Assembly (NCBI GenBank): GCA_022841915.1
Contig: JALHQN010000006.1
Location: 124,001-188,000, forward strand
Length of the DNA: 64,000 bases
Reading direction: 5' to 3'
DNA from: Burkholderiales bacterium
GTDB taxonomy: Bacteria > Pseudomonadota > Gammaproteobacteria > Burkholderiales > WYBJ01
Position numbers and translations under genes: made by a program. Below, in pieces: positions 18,248-27,861 of this stretch. Within the stretch, counting starts at the first letter, position 1, and each line of letters begins with the position of its first letter. The notes under the pieces are model-generated. The model was not told the origin of the DNA. It saw nothing but the letters and a program-made list of their open reading frames with translations, and did not search any database.

Positions 18248-18874
18248 ATGAGCGAAGCCCTCGACTATCTGCTGAAAGTGCGACCCGAAGCCATGGGTCA
18301 TTATTTCCGCTTCATGGCCGAGGCCGGCCGACACCTCGATCCGAAGACCCGCTCGCTGATCTCGGTGATCACCAAGGTCCACGCTCAAACCGAAGCCGGC
18401 TTCAAGCAGTATCTGAAACGTGCGCTCAAGGACGGTGCCCGACCTGCCGAGGTGCTCGACGCCTTGCTGATGGCCTTCCCCGCGCTCGGCCTCACCAAGA
18501 TCATCTGGGCGATCGACATCCTGCTCGACATGGACTTGCCGGAGTTTCGCGCCGAAGCGCTGACGGGCAGCCACGACTGGCACGAACTCGGCGCGATCGG
18601 GGAGTTCGAATTGGGCGACACGGTCCGCATCGAGGCGGCAGGAAAGCTGCTCTTCGTGCATCGAACACCCGAAGCTTGCCTAGTCTACGACGCGCACTGT
18701 CCGCACCGGGCCACGGCGATCCCGGCGGACGCCCTGAAAGGCACGCGCCTGATTTGTCCGAAGCATCGCTGGGAGTTCGATGTGGTAACCGGGCGCTGCC
18801 TTGAAGGTGGAGATGAGAACTTGCGCCAGTACCCGAGCAAGATCGTCGAAGGAGCCTTGCTGGCGTTCTGGTAA
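18248..18874 (+). CDS. fusion of CMD-like domain and Rieske [2Fe-2S] domain
   Basis: 208 residues with two domains. Residues 1-110 are an all-alpha carboxymuconolactone-decarboxylase-like unit (RSLISVITKVHAQTEAGFKQYLKRALKDGA, EVLDALLMAFPALGLTKIIWAI) without the AhpD C-x-x-C. Residues 115-208 are a Rieske ferredoxin: CPHR then CPKHRWEFDVVTGRC, i.e. C-x-H and C-x2-H ligands. The start MSEALDYLL at 18248 is chosen because the domain begins there; the open frame upstream carries no domain. This combination suggests a self-contained redox unit. Partner and substrate are unknown. Confidence 0.8.
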   Translation: MSEALDYLLKVRPEAMGHYFRFMAEAGRHLDPKTRSLISVITKVHAQTEAGFKQYLKRALKDGARPAEVLDALLMAFPALGLTKIIWAIDILLDMDLPEFRAEALTGSHDWHELGAIGEFELGDTVRIEAAGKLLFVHRTPEACLVYDAHCPHRATAIPADALKGTRLICPKHRWEFDVVTGRCLEGGDENLRQYPSKIVEGALLAFW

Positions 18875-18882
18875 TTGCCCGT

Positions 18883-19071
18883 TCAGGCAGGCGTCCTCAT
18901 CAGCAGGCTCATCGTCTTGACGGTGATGACCGCCAACACCATGATGAGCAGGAACAGCATCGGGCGCCGATGTGCCAGGCGCGCCCCGCGGATACGCTCG
19001 ACGTAGTTCAACAGAGCGTTTGCAATCCCGTAGAGGACGACGCTGATCAACACGAGATAGAAAGTATCCAA
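18883..19071 (-). CDS. small two-helix membrane protein
   Basis: 62 residues with two hydrophobic segments (FYLVLISVVLYGIANALL and PMLFLLIMVLAVITV) separated by a basic loop (ERIRGARLAHRRP), which predicts both ends outside. The ATG has an AAGAGAAGAA-type leader upstream. It is divergent from ctaA. No family is recognised; the clean two-helix pattern argues that it is real. Confidence 0.6.
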   Translation of the reverse strand: MDTFYLVLISVVLYGIANALLNYVERIRGARLAHRRPMLFLLIMVLAVITVKTMSLLMRTPA

Positions 19072-19328
19072 GGGGTTCTTCTCTTTCGATCGGTGCGGCT
19101 GCTGGCTCGAGCGTCGGTCCAGGCGGCGAGTTCGCCTTCGCGGGTCGTCGGTCGATTCAAGTGTTCATTTTACGGATGCCGCCGTCGAATCCCCGCTTCT
19201 TCGGCTCTCGGCATGCAACGCCGCGCGAATCATGCACTCTGGGCCGTGTCTCAACGCGATGCTCGCTTTCTCTTGCCGGTTCCGATGGAGCCGGTATAGT
19301 TCCGCGCTGCATTCTTGGAGATCGACGC

Positions 19329-20360
19329 ATGGAGAGAAGTATCCGCACCCGCGTAGCCGCCTGGCTGTTCGCGTGTTGCGCATTGCTGTTCGTGATGATC
19401 GTCATCGGGGGTATCACGCGCCTCACCCGCTCCGGGCTTTCGATCGTGGAGTGGCAGCCGATCGTCGGCACGCTGCCCCCGCTGAGCGAAGCGCAGTGGA
19501 TGGAGATCTTTGAGAAGTACAAGCTCACCCCCGAGTACAAGCAAGTCAATTTCGGGATGAGCCTGGACGACTTCAAGGGCATTTTCTGGTGGGAGTACAT
19601 CCACCGATTGCTCGGACGCGTGATCGGGCTTGCTTTCTTCATCCCGTACGCCTGGTTTTTGCTGCGCAGGAAACTCGACACCGAACATGCCTGGAAGCTC
19701 GGCGGCATCTTCCTGCTCGGCGCTGCACAAGGGGCTATGGGCTGGTACATGGTGAAGAGCGGTCTGGTCGACGATCCGAAGGTGAGCCAATACCGGCTGA
19801 CCGCGCATCTCGGGCTCGCATTCGTGATCTTCGCAGCCATGTTCTGGGTCGCGCTCGATATGCTCAAACCCCGGCTCTCGGTGGCTTCGGCTTATGTACG
19901 GCGATTGGCACGCTGGGCCACGGGAGCAGCATGGTTGGTCTTCGTGATGGTGCTCAGCGGCGGCTTGGTGGCCGGCATTCGCGCTGGGTACGCCTACAAT
20001 ACGTTTCCGCTCATGAACGGTCATCTGATCCCGCCGGAAATCATGATGCTCGAGCCCTGGTATCTCAACTTCTTCAACAATATGGCGACGGTGCAGTTCG
20101 ATCATCGGCTGATCGCATGGCTGCTAGTCCTGCTGATTTCCGGCTTGTGGGTCGCGAGCCGCGCAGCCGCTGTGCCCTCGCGTGCCAAGCTGGCGTCCCA
20201 CTTACTGTTGGTAGCGCTGGCGATGCAGTTTTGCCTGGGGGTGGCAACGCTGCTCCTGCGTGTTCCGGTGGGTCTCGGCACAGCTCATCAGGGGGGCGCG
20301 GTCGTCGTGTTCGCGCTGATCCTCTGGTTCGCGCACGAACTGCGTCGACCTTCTCCGTGA
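19329..20360 (+). CDS. ctaA: COX15/CtaA heme A synthase
   Basis: Inner-membrane enzyme that converts heme O to heme A for cytochrome c oxidase. 343 residues with eight hydrophobic helices. The expected heme-ligand histidines appear in EYIHRLLGR, TAHLGLAF, FDHRLIAW and TAHQGGA. GGITRLTRSGLSIVEWQP is the diagnostic N-terminal motif of the long proteobacterial type. The ATG at 19329 follows TTGGAG. No ctaB or oxidase subunits are nearby. Confidence 0.95.
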   Translation: MERSIRTRVAAWLFACCALLFVMIVIGGITRLTRSGLSIVEWQPIVGTLPPLSEAQWMEIFEKYKLTPEYKQVNFGMSLDDFKGIFWWEYIHRLLGRVIGLAFFIPYAWFLLRRKLDTEHAWKLGGIFLLGAAQGAMGWYMVKSGLVDDPKVSQYRLTAHLGLAFVIFAAMFWVALDMLKPRLSVASAYVRRLARWATGAAWLVFVMVLSGGLVAGIRAGYAYNTFPLMNGHLIPPEIMMLEPWYLNFFNNMATVQFDHRLIAWLLVLLISGLWVASRAAAVPSRAKLASHLLLVALAMQFCLGVATLLLRVPVGLGTAHQGGAVVVFALILWFAHELRRPSP

Positions 20361-20561
20361 GGCGAACGGTCCGGCCGAAGGGAATGCTTTACGCCGTGCG
20401 AGGGCCGGGGACGCTCTCGACTGGAAGCGGCATCGATCGGCGAAGCCGATGTCGGCAGCACGGGATGCAGCCGCGGCCGGCATGGCAGGACGTGCCGCAC
20501 ATCGTAGGCAGGCCCTCGCCTGCGTCCCGTTGCATCGGGCGCAACGCCGCTGGGCAGAAAG

Positions 20562-21551
20562 TTACTGGTTGATCGCGATGCCGGCGGACTTGATCAGTGC
20601 TGCCCAGCGCTCGGTATCGCGGAGGAAGTAGTCGGAAAAGTCCCGATCGCTACCGCCCCTGCCCACCAGCCCTGCAGCCTTGAAGCGCTCTTGAATCTCG
20701 GGCTGGCGGATCTGCCGATTGATCTCGGCATTCCATTTCTGCACGATGGCCGCGGGCGTCGCTTTCGGCGCGAACATGCCGATCCACGAGGTGGCTTCGT
20801 AACCCGGCACGCCCCCTTCGCTGAACGTCGCAATGTCGTTGGCCAGCGGACTGCGCGCCGGGGTCGTGACTGCGAGGATGCGCAACTTGCCCGCTCGATG
20901 GTGCGGAAGAACGAGCGTGAGCGGCGTGATGATGCCGTGCAACTGTCCGCCCATGACACCGACGATGCCGCCACCCCCACCCTTGAACGGAACATGCACC
21001 ACATCGATCTTGGCCAGCGATTTCAGTAACTCGATGGCCAGATGCGTGGAGGTCCCCGTGCCCGCCGATGCGATCGTGAGCTTGCCCGGCTGCGACCGAG
21101 CCATGGCCACGAACTCCGCGAGAGACTTGGCGGGCATCGCGGTCTGCACGGCGAATGCACCTGGTGTCTCGGCAAGCAGGACGATGGGCGCGAGGTCCCG
21201 CGTCGCCTTGAAGTTGAGATTGGGATAGAAGCTCGGATTGGTGGCGATCGCGCCGGTCGTGGCCAGCATCGTGTAGCCATCCGGCTGCGCACGCACGACG
21301 ATCTCGGTGCCGATGTTGGTGCCCGCGCCGGGTCGGTTGTCGACCACGATCGGCTGCCCCCACGCCTGGGAGACGTGCGGCAGCACGGTACGGATCGTGA
21401 TGTCGGTGATGCCGCCCGGCGCATACGGATTGACCACCCGGACAGGGCGGTTGGGATAGTGCTCAGCGAGATCCGCCGCCTGCGCGGGTGCGCAGAAGGC
21501 GACAAGACACAATGCGGCTGTACCAAAACGCAGTCGTTCGAGACGGTTCAT
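20562..21551 (-). CDS. Bug/TctC-family receptor
   Basis: Periplasmic receptor of 329 residues. The ATG follows AAGGAG and the signal peptide ends APAQAADL. Signatures seen are YPNRPVRVVNPYAPGGITDI, VVDNRPGAGTNIGTEIV, QPDGYTML and HVPFKGGGGGIVGV. It lies 21 bases after the UGSC-family gene on the same strand and is probably the last gene of a three-gene operon: Bug (23322-24290), UGSC protein, Bug. Confidence 0.92.
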   Translation of the reverse strand: MNRLERLRFGTAALCLVAFCAPAQAADLAEHYPNRPVRVVNPYAPGGITDITIRTVLPHVSQAWGQPIVVDNRPGAGTNIGTEIVVRAQPDGYTMLATTGAIATNPSFYPNLNFKATRDLAPIVLLAETPGAFAVQTAMPAKSLAEFVAMARSQPGKLTIASAGTGTSTHLAIELLKSLAKIDVVHVPFKGGGGGIVGVMGGQLHGIITPLTLVLPHHRAGKLRILAVTTPARSPLANDIATFSEGGVPGYEATSWIGMFAPKATPAAIVQKWNAEINRQIRQPEIQERFKAAGLVGRGGSDRDFSDYFLRDTERWAALIKSAGIAINQ

Positions 21552-21572
21552 CGATAGCTCCTTGACGCTCGT

Positions 21573-23261
21573 TCAGCGAGCCTGCTCATAGCCGAGTTCG
21601 GTGGCGCCGGCTGCGACCAGCTCATTCCAACGTCGCGGCAGGGTCACATCGCGTCCGACCACCTTTCTTCCTATGGAAGTCTGCATCCAGAACGCATGCG
21701 TGGGGTGCGTGCCGCCGGCAACGACGATGGCGATGTTCTCGGGCTTGCGGGTGATCGGCCACGGATCGTCGGGAACATTGGCCTCGTGACGCTCCATCCA
21801 TGCCATCAGGCCGCTGCGCTCGAGATCGGCCCTCGGTATCCGAGAGTGCTCCCACAGGTAGTCCTGGATCGAGCGCTTGGTCCAGCCGATGCCGGCGAGT
21901 TGATTGGCGACCGTGCGCGACAGCAGCAGAATGCCCGGCGTGCCCTCTCGATGGGCATGCATGCAGTTGGCATTGTGCGCCTTCATGTAAGTCGCAATGC
22001 GGTACAAGCTCGCTGTGGCCTCGTTCTCGAGCGTTTCGGTACCGACGCCGCGACGGATGATGTTGCTGGCACCCGAAGATACGTTCACCGCGATCGTGTT
22101 CGTGCCGCTGGCATAGCCGAGGTAATCGGCGTTGAACGGCTCCCAACCGGGCGGCAAGCCCTCCTCGTCCTCGGCGAACACGGCGTTGGTGTAGCGCATG
22201 GCGCCGAACATCGCCATCGTGCCGGTGCCCGGCATCGCGCCTCCCACGTTCTGCTGCAGCAGACGGAGCGCTCGACCGATGCTCGCACCCGCCGGATGCT
22301 GCGGATCGGGGCCGAGCAAGCCGAAGCCCGAGTTCAACCGGATCTGCCGGGCCATGGGCCCATTGACGACGACCACGGGAAAGGTGCTGCTGGAAGTGGC
22401 CTGCCAGCCCTCGTGCTCCAGGATCGGATCGAGAATCGCTTCCACGGCCGCGACGAGGACAGGCAGATATTCCGGCCGACCGCCAGCCATGGCCAGAGCG
22501 ACCGCGAGCGTTTCGAGCGTGACGATCCCGCCCCGAGGCATGAACTTGCCGATCACCTGGTCACGGGGCGCGTCGGTGCCTTCGAGAATCCAGCTTATCC
22601 GATCTTCGGTCGGCGGCACGAGCGGCAGACCGTCGCCCCAGCGGCGGCGGATCGCCATGGTGTTGAAGTCGAGATAGCCCTGGGCATAGTCACGGCTCTC
22701 GAGCTTCACCATCGGCAACTCGCGCCCGCTCGTTCGGGGTTGCGACGGGCGCCAGCGGGTCAAGCCTTCGATGAATCGGTCGGACTCGCGCTCGACCTGG
22801 CTGATGTCGCTTTGAACGAGGAAAGTCTCGATCGGAAAGACGACCATCGGAATCTCCGGGGCGAGCCCCAGACCGGCGACGGCATTGCGTATGACGGTGA
22901 CGAAATCGGTGCGGCCCATGACGACCGCGGGTACTCCACGCTGCTCGGCTTTGGCGGCTGCACGGCCGCACTCTGTGGCGCAGCGCCCTCAAGCCGCGTT
23001 GCCGACGACGACCGCGTCATAGCCCTCGCGCACGAGCGCATCGATGGTTTCGTCGGACTGGATCTGCTCCTTGGCCGCGATCAATGTGAACGACGAGCTC
23101 GGAAAGCGCTGCTGGAGCGCGGCAGCCAGGGAATCGAACATGCGATCGACCTGCCACATGCCGTTCGAGAGCATGGCGACCTTCTTGTCCTTCAGCGTGT
23201 CCAGGCGGGCCGCGAACGCAGCGCTCACCTCCGTCGCTCCCGTGGGATCGAAGACTTCCAT
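21573..23261 (-). CDS. UGSC-family selenoprotein candidate (in-frame TGA read as Sec91)
   Basis: Read through the TGA at 22989-22991, the frame gives 562 residues. The start ATGGAAGTC at 23261 is preceded by GGAGGAGG. The N-terminal part (about 1-170) matches the UGSC-family layout as I know it: FDPTGATEV, KKVAMLSNGMWQVDRM, then YDAVVVGNAA-U-GRC, and RGVPAVVMGRTDF after it. The Sec/Cys pair would be Sec91 and Cys94. Residues 190-562 form a second conserved region (GLPLVPPTEDRI, GGAMPGTGTMAMFGAMRYTN, VSSGASNIIRRG) of unknown function. Ordinary callers would split it at 22989. The alternative is a nonsense mutation. No selenium genes are in the window. It sits between two Bug genes. Confidence 0.75.
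22954..22969 (-). promoter_or_regulatory. candidate bacterial SECIS hairpin for the UGSC-family gene
   Basis: On the minus strand, GCGGC-CGTGCA-GCCGC forms a perfect 5-bp GC stem with a six-base loop. Nineteen bases separate UGA from the stem and 24 from the loop, and the loop has G at its second position. As I recall the bacterial SECIS consensus, the apical loop lies about 16-37 bases after UGA and has a G in its first two positions; this fits. Confidence 0.55.
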
Positions 23262-23321
23262 GGCAACCTCCTCCATACGTGTTGGTTCATTCGACCGGCG
23301 TCAGCATCGTGGCCGCGACGG

Positions 23322-24290
23322 CTAGTCCCGCTTGAGCCCCGCCGCCTTCACGACATCGGTCCACTTCCTGATCTGCGTGCCGACGAAGCGAGTGTACTCG
23401 TCGGGCGTACTGGCGATCGGCTCGACGCCCAGCCGAGCATAGCGCTCTTTCAGTTCCGCCGTGCGCAGGGCCTGCACCAACGTCGCGTTGAGCTTCTCCA
23501 CGATGGGTCGCGGCGTGCCGCCCGGCGCGAGCACGCCGAAGTGCGACGAGACATCGAATCCGGGCAGTCCGGACTCGTCGAGGGTCGGCACGCCGGGCAA
23601 GCTGGCCGCGCGCTTGGCGCTTCCCACTCCGACTGCATGAAGACGACCCGCCTGAATGTGCGGCAGCGTGGGCGGCAGAGCGATGAACATCATGTCGATC
23701 ATGCCGCCCACCACTTCGATCAGGGCCGGACCCGCGCCCTTGTAAGGCACGTGCAGCATGTCGATCCCAGCCGTGAGCTTCAACAGCTCAGCATTGAGGT
23801 GCAGCGATCCGCCCGCGCCGGAGGATCCGAAAGTCAGCTTGCCAGGATGGCGCTTGGCCAAGGCGATGAGCTGTTTGAGCGACTTGGCCGGCACGGACGG
23901 GTGCGCCACGAGCACCATGCCGCCATTGGCGGCGGGCGTAATCGCAGTGAAGTCCTTGATCGGATCGAACGGCAGCTTCGCGTTGGCGGCCGGATTGGTG
24001 AAGAACGAGCCGCTGATGAGCAGCATCGTATAGCCGTCGGGTGCTGCCTTGGCGACGTGGTCGGCACCGATATTGCCCGCGGCGCCCCCGCGAAAGTCCA
24101 GCACGATCTGATGGCTCCAGAGCTCGGTCGTCTTTTGGGCCAGCGCGCGACCGATCGCATCCGAGGGGCCGCCCGCAGGAAAGTTGATCACCATGCGTAC
24201 CGGCTTGCTCGGATAGTCCTGGGCGCCTGCCGTGCCGGCGACAAGAGCTAATGCAGCGAATCCGGCAAAGGATCTGCTTGACGTCATCAT
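23322..24290 (-). CDS. Bug/TctC-family receptor
   Basis: Periplasmic receptor of 322 residues. Two adjacent ATGs (24290 and 24287) follow AAGGAGGAG. The signal peptide ends VAGTAGAQ. Signatures seen are YPSKPVRMVINFPAGGPSDAIGR, APDGYTMLL and HVPYKGAGPALIEVVGG. The usual DNRxGAGG is replaced by DFRGGAAGNIGADHV. It is the first gene of the likely operon with the UGSC-family protein, 60 bases downstream. Confidence 0.92.
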   Translation of the reverse strand: MMTSSRSFAGFAALALVAGTAGAQDYPSKPVRMVINFPAGGPSDAIGRALAQKTTELWSHQIVLDFRGGAAGNIGADHVAKAAPDGYTMLLISGSFFTNPAANAKLPFDPIKDFTAITPAANGGMVLVAHPSVPAKSLKQLIALAKRHPGKLTFGSSGAGGSLHLNAELLKLTAGIDMLHVPYKGAGPALIEVVGGMIDMMFIALPPTLPHIQAGRLHAVGVGSAKRAASLPGVPTLDESGLPGFDVSSHFGVLAPGGTPRPIVEKLNATLVQALRTAELKERYARLGVEPIASTPDEYTRFVGTQIRKWTDVVKAAGLKRD

Positions 24291-24606
24291 GGATTGGGCA
24301 CTCCTCCTTGGTGTGCTTCTTGCGTGCACGTGCGGCGATGCCGCAAGCGAACCGCGCACCTCCTACGCCATTGTAAGTGCCAAACTCCCGGCACGGCCAC
24401 CGGGATCGACAACGTGGCGATCCGCTCGACGCCGAGCGGCGTTCTGCCCTCGCACTGTCCACCGGAGGTGTGGGCGCGGCGGGACGGCTAGCGGCATCAG
24501 GAGCATCTCGGATTGGATTATCCTGAGACCACTCGGGCTGATTCGATCCGAATGGACCGCGTCCACCGGTGAGGGGCGCCAACACAAGAGTGCACAGGGA
24601 GAGACC
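24291..24606. other. divergent intergenic region, no gene recognised
   Basis: 316 bases between two divergently transcribed Bug genes. Both promoters must lie here. Unlike many Bug loci, no LysR-type regulator gene is present. Confidence 0.5.
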
Positions 24607-25575
24607 ATGAAGATGACCCATCACGCAACATCGTTCGCGCTCGTCGCGTTAACCTGCGCCGGCACGGTGCAAGCCCAGTATCCCGAGCGTCCGATTCGCT
24701 ACATCGTGCCCTCGGCACCCGGTGGCGGCGCCGACATCTCCGCCCGGCTGCTCACGACCGAATTGTCCGCGCAGATGAAGGCGACCTTCGTCGTGGACAA
24801 CCGACCCAGTTCCGCGGGACTGGTCGGTGTGCTGGCCATCGCTCGCGCCCGGCCCGACGGCTATACGCTCGGGTACGGCAACATGGGGTATCTGGCGATC
24901 AACCCGCATTTGATTCGCGACCTGCCCTACGACCCCGATAAAGACCTGCTGCCCATCGGGCAATTCACTTCGAACCAGAACGTGCTAGCCGTTCGTCTTT
25001 CGCTGCCGGTGAAGAGCGTGCCCGATCTCGTCGCCTACGCGAAAAACAATCCGGACAAGCTCTCGTTCGCATCGTCGGGCAACGGCACGACGCTGCAACT
25101 GAGCGGCGAGTTGTTCAAGCAGCTGACAGGCACACGCATGGTGCACGTGCCCTACAAGGCAGTATCGCAGGCGCTGACCGACATGATGGCCGGGCAAATC
25201 GACCTGATCTTCGACAATCAGTCCTCGATTGCGCAACTCATCCAGGCGGGGCGCGTGCGTGCCCTGGCCGTCACGGGCCCGACCCGTTCCAAAGTCTTTC
25301 CGGATCTGCCCACGCTCAGCGAAGCCGGAGTACCCGGCTACGAGATCACGACCTGGACGGCGATGATCGGGCCGCCCGGCATGTCCCGCGCGCTCGTCGC
25401 CCGCTTGAACGCGGAGATGCAGCGCGCCTGCGCATCACCGAAGGTCCAGGCATCGCTGACCGCGCAGGGGGCCACCTGCGTCGGCAGCACGCCCGACGAA
25501 TTCGTTCAGTTCGTCAAGAAAGAGCGCGTGAAGTGGGGCGATATCGTCAAGCGCTCCGGGGCCAAGGTCGACTGA
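24607..25575 (+). CDS. Bug/TctC-family receptor
   Basis: Periplasmic receptor of 322 residues. The ATG at 24607 follows AGGGAGAG, and the signal peptide ends CAGTVQAQ. Signatures seen are YPERPIRYIVPSAPGGGADISAR, FVVDNRPSSAGLVGV, RPDGYTLGYGN and HVPYKAVSQALTDMMAG. Its tail meets the M81 peptidase gene end-to-end with a single base between the stops, so no room is left for a separate terminator. Confidence 0.92.
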   Translation: MKMTHHATSFALVALTCAGTVQAQYPERPIRYIVPSAPGGGADISARLLTTELSAQMKATFVVDNRPSSAGLVGVLAIARARPDGYTLGYGNMGYLAINPHLIRDLPYDPDKDLLPIGQFTSNQNVLAVRLSLPVKSVPDLVAYAKNNPDKLSFASSGNGTTLQLSGELFKQLTGTRMVHVPYKAVSQALTDMMAGQIDLIFDNQSSIAQLIQAGRVRALAVTGPTRSKVFPDLPTLSEAGVPGYEITTWTAMIGPPGMSRALVARLNAEMQRACASPKVQASLTAQGATCVGSTPDEFVQFVKKERVKWGDIVKRSGAKVD

Positions 25576-25576
25576 G

Positions 25577-27109
25577 TCAGAGATCCTCGATGCGTGGCGG
25601 CGTCCAGGTCGTCCGCTCATCGAGCGGCCAGACAGGACGCGGCAGCGCCTTCCAGTCGAAGCGCTCGAGCAGGGGCGATGTCAGCCCCCGGGCGTCGACC
25701 TCGAGGATCTTCGCATCGGGATAGTACTCGTCGAAGCCGCTGCGAAAGTGGCCGCGCGACTTGACGATCAGTGAGGCGAATGCGGCGATGTCGATGCCGA
25801 GATGTTCGAAGAATGCCGGATCGGCGCACTGGATGCGACGCGAGCAGATCACCAGGGTGAGCCCGCCGACCCGTACCGCGGCGCTCGGACCCATGAGTGC
25901 CGTGCGACCGCGATAGATGCCGCGTCGTCCCGCGACCGCGCCGTCCGAGAGCGCCAGCACTTCGAGCTCGACCGGCACCTCGTGCGCATGATCATCGGCG
26001 CGACCTTCATTCAAGATGACCTGCAGTCTGGCGCCGACACCGGCTGCGTGACAGCGAGCGGCGGCGTTTGGATCGACGAAGTTCCCGAGCAGTGCATTGG
26101 CAACGCGCGCAGACAGCACTCGCTCCAGGATGTCCGTGGTGTTTCCCCGGCCGCCTCCGCCCGGGTTGTCGGCCACATCGGCCAGACACACGACGCACTT
26201 GTCGCCCGATCGGCCCGCGGCAAGCGCTTGCGCCAGGGCATCGTCGAGCGAAGTCAGCTTGACCTTGAAGCGGTCGCGTTCCTTCCATGCGAAGCGCGCC
26301 AAGTCGAGTGCAAGGCGCTTGGGCTTCTCGCCTCGGCCATAGGTCAGAATGGAGATGCCCACTTCGGGCGCATCGGCGAAGGCGAACCCGCCGACGATGG
26401 AAACGACGGGCAGATCCGGCGCAATGTGCCGCTGGCCTTCCTCGATCATGTCGGCATACGCGCCGCGTGCCGTCAGCAGCGTGACCGTCGGCGGCGCGAT
26501 GGGCAGATGGATGAACGTGCGCTCGAAGCGCTCGCCAGCCAGCAGGCGCCGGAGCAAGATGCCGGCTTCATAGCCTCGCTCGCGCCGGTCGACATGCGGA
26601 TTGGTGCGATACGAGATGATGAGGTCGGCGCAGTCGACCATGCGCTGCGAAACGTTGGCATGCAGGTCGACCGTCGCGATCACCGGGCGTTCGGGGCCGA
26701 TCGCGGCACGCGCAAGTGCGTAGAGCGCGCCATCGGGATCGCTGTCTTCGGTGGAGATCATCGCCCCGTGGTTGCTGACGTAGACGGCGTCCAGTGGCCC
26801 GGCTGCCGCGAGCAGTTCGCGCATGCGCTCTAGCGTGCACTGGATGAAGGCATGATCGGCGGCCCCGCCAGGCTCGGTGGCGGTGATGACGATCGGAACC
26901 GGCTGCCAAGGCCCGCCCGTATCCATCGCTTCGATAAATCCAGGAATCTCCGCCGGCATCGCCGGCGCAGGCTTGGCCGCTTCCGCGAGCATGGCGTCGC
27001 CTTCGTAGTAGCAGGACGCGCGGAAGTCGGCTTCCGTAGTAACCGGCGCGAACGCATTGCTTTCCAGGTGAATGCCCAGAATCGCGATGCGCGGACGTAG
27101 GCTCGTCAT
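25577..27109 (-). CDS. M81-family metallopeptidase (MlrC-like)
   Basis: 510 residues with the MlrC architecture: N-terminal [16 protein letters not shown], then [32 protein letters not shown] (Asp and His as likely zinc ligands), [18 protein letters not shown], and the C-terminal half with [21 protein letters not shown]. MlrC degrades linearised microcystin in sphingomonads. Most relatives in proteobacteria sit near transporters and probably cleave other small amide compounds. No signal peptide, so it is cytosolic. Confidence 0.88.
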   Translation of the reverse strand: MTSLRPRIAILGIHLESNAFAPVTTEADFRASCYYEGDAMLAEAAKPAPAMPAEIPGFIEAMDTGGPWQPVPIVITATEPGGAADHAFIQCTLERMRELLAAAGPLDAVYVSNHGAMISTEDSDPDGALYALARAAIGPERPVIATVDLHANVSQRMVDCADLIISYRTNPHVDRRERGYEAGILLRRLLAGERFERTFIHLPIAPPTVTLLTARGAYADMIEEGQRHIAPDLPVVSIVGGFAFADAPEVGISILTYGRGEKPKRLALDLARFAWKERDRFKVKLTSLDDALAQALAAGRSGDKCVVCLADVADNPGGGGRGNTTDILERVLSARVANALLGNFVDPNAAARCHAAGVGARLQVILNEGRADDHAHEVPVELEVLALSDGAVAGRRGIYRGRTALMGPSAAVRVGGLTLVICSRRIQCADPAFFEHLGIDIAAFASLIVKSRGHFRSGFDEYYPDAKILEVDARGLTSPLLERFDWKALPRPVWPLDERTTWTPPRIEDL

Positions 27110-27230
27110 ATGCTCTCCCCTTGTGTTGACCTATGGGGCCACGATACCACGGCGCCGAGCGCCGCACGTTAGGGGATACAGCATGCGAACAAGGTGCTAT
27201 CGTTCGCCGATCGCAAAAGAAATGGACCGC

Positions 27231-27683
27231 ATGCAGATCTGGGTCGATGCCGATGCCTGTCCGGCAGTCATCAAGGAGATTCTCTACCGCGCCGCCAACC
27301 GCCGGCAGCTGATGACGACGTTCGTCGCCAACCAGATGCTGCGAGTGCCGCCCTCGCCCTGGATACGCGCGCTTCAGGTGCCCTCGGGCTTCGATGTCGC
27401 CGATGCGCATATCGCAGCTGTCGTCCGACCCGGCGATCTCGTGATCACCGCCGACGTGCCGCTGGCGGCACAGGTGGTGGGCAAAGGCGCGTTCGCCCTG
27501 GAGCCGCGAGGCGAGATGCTCGACGCGGACAACGTGCAGGAGCGGCTCACCATGCGCAACTTGATGGACGAACTGCGATCGAGCGGCGTCGATACCGGCG
27601 GCCCCAATATCTTCTCCTCCGCCGATCGTCAGCGCTTCGCCAATTGCCTGGACATCTTCCTCGCACGAAACGCCGCCGATTGA
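27231..27683 (+). CDS. YaiI/YqxD (UPF0178) family protein
   Basis: 150 residues. The start [22 protein letters not shown] matches E. coli YaiI exactly in layout, so I prefer the ATG at 27231 to the one nine bases upstream. Other family marks are [46 protein letters not shown] and [16 protein letters not shown]. The conserved acidic residues (D5, D7 and DAHIA) suggest a PIN-like nuclease fold. Function is not established. Confidence 0.9.
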   Translation: MQIWVDADACPAVIKEILYRAANRRQLMTTFVANQMLRVPPSPWIRALQVPSGFDVADAHIAAVVRPGDLVITADVPLAAQVVGKGAFALEPRGEMLDADNVQERLTMRNLMDELRSSGVDTGGPNIFSSADRQRFANCLDIFLARNAAD

Positions 27684-27861
27684 ACGGTGCTGCAGTCTGC
27701 GAAGGGTTTCTGTTCGAGCGTGCCTTCCGCCCGCCTGCGTTCTCCACATGCTGAAAAACCTCGGAAAGGCGTGCTCTCGGGGGTCCGGATCGACTGAGGC
27801 CTCGACGACGGTTATATTTCGTGTCTCGTCTTCAACGATCCAGCAACATGGACAATCCCAC

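Noticed and set aside
21696-24251. 851-codon plus-strand frame opposite the UGSC and Bug genes
   Set aside because: It is the antisense of three recognisable genes; the translation is Arg/Asp/His-rich with no family features.
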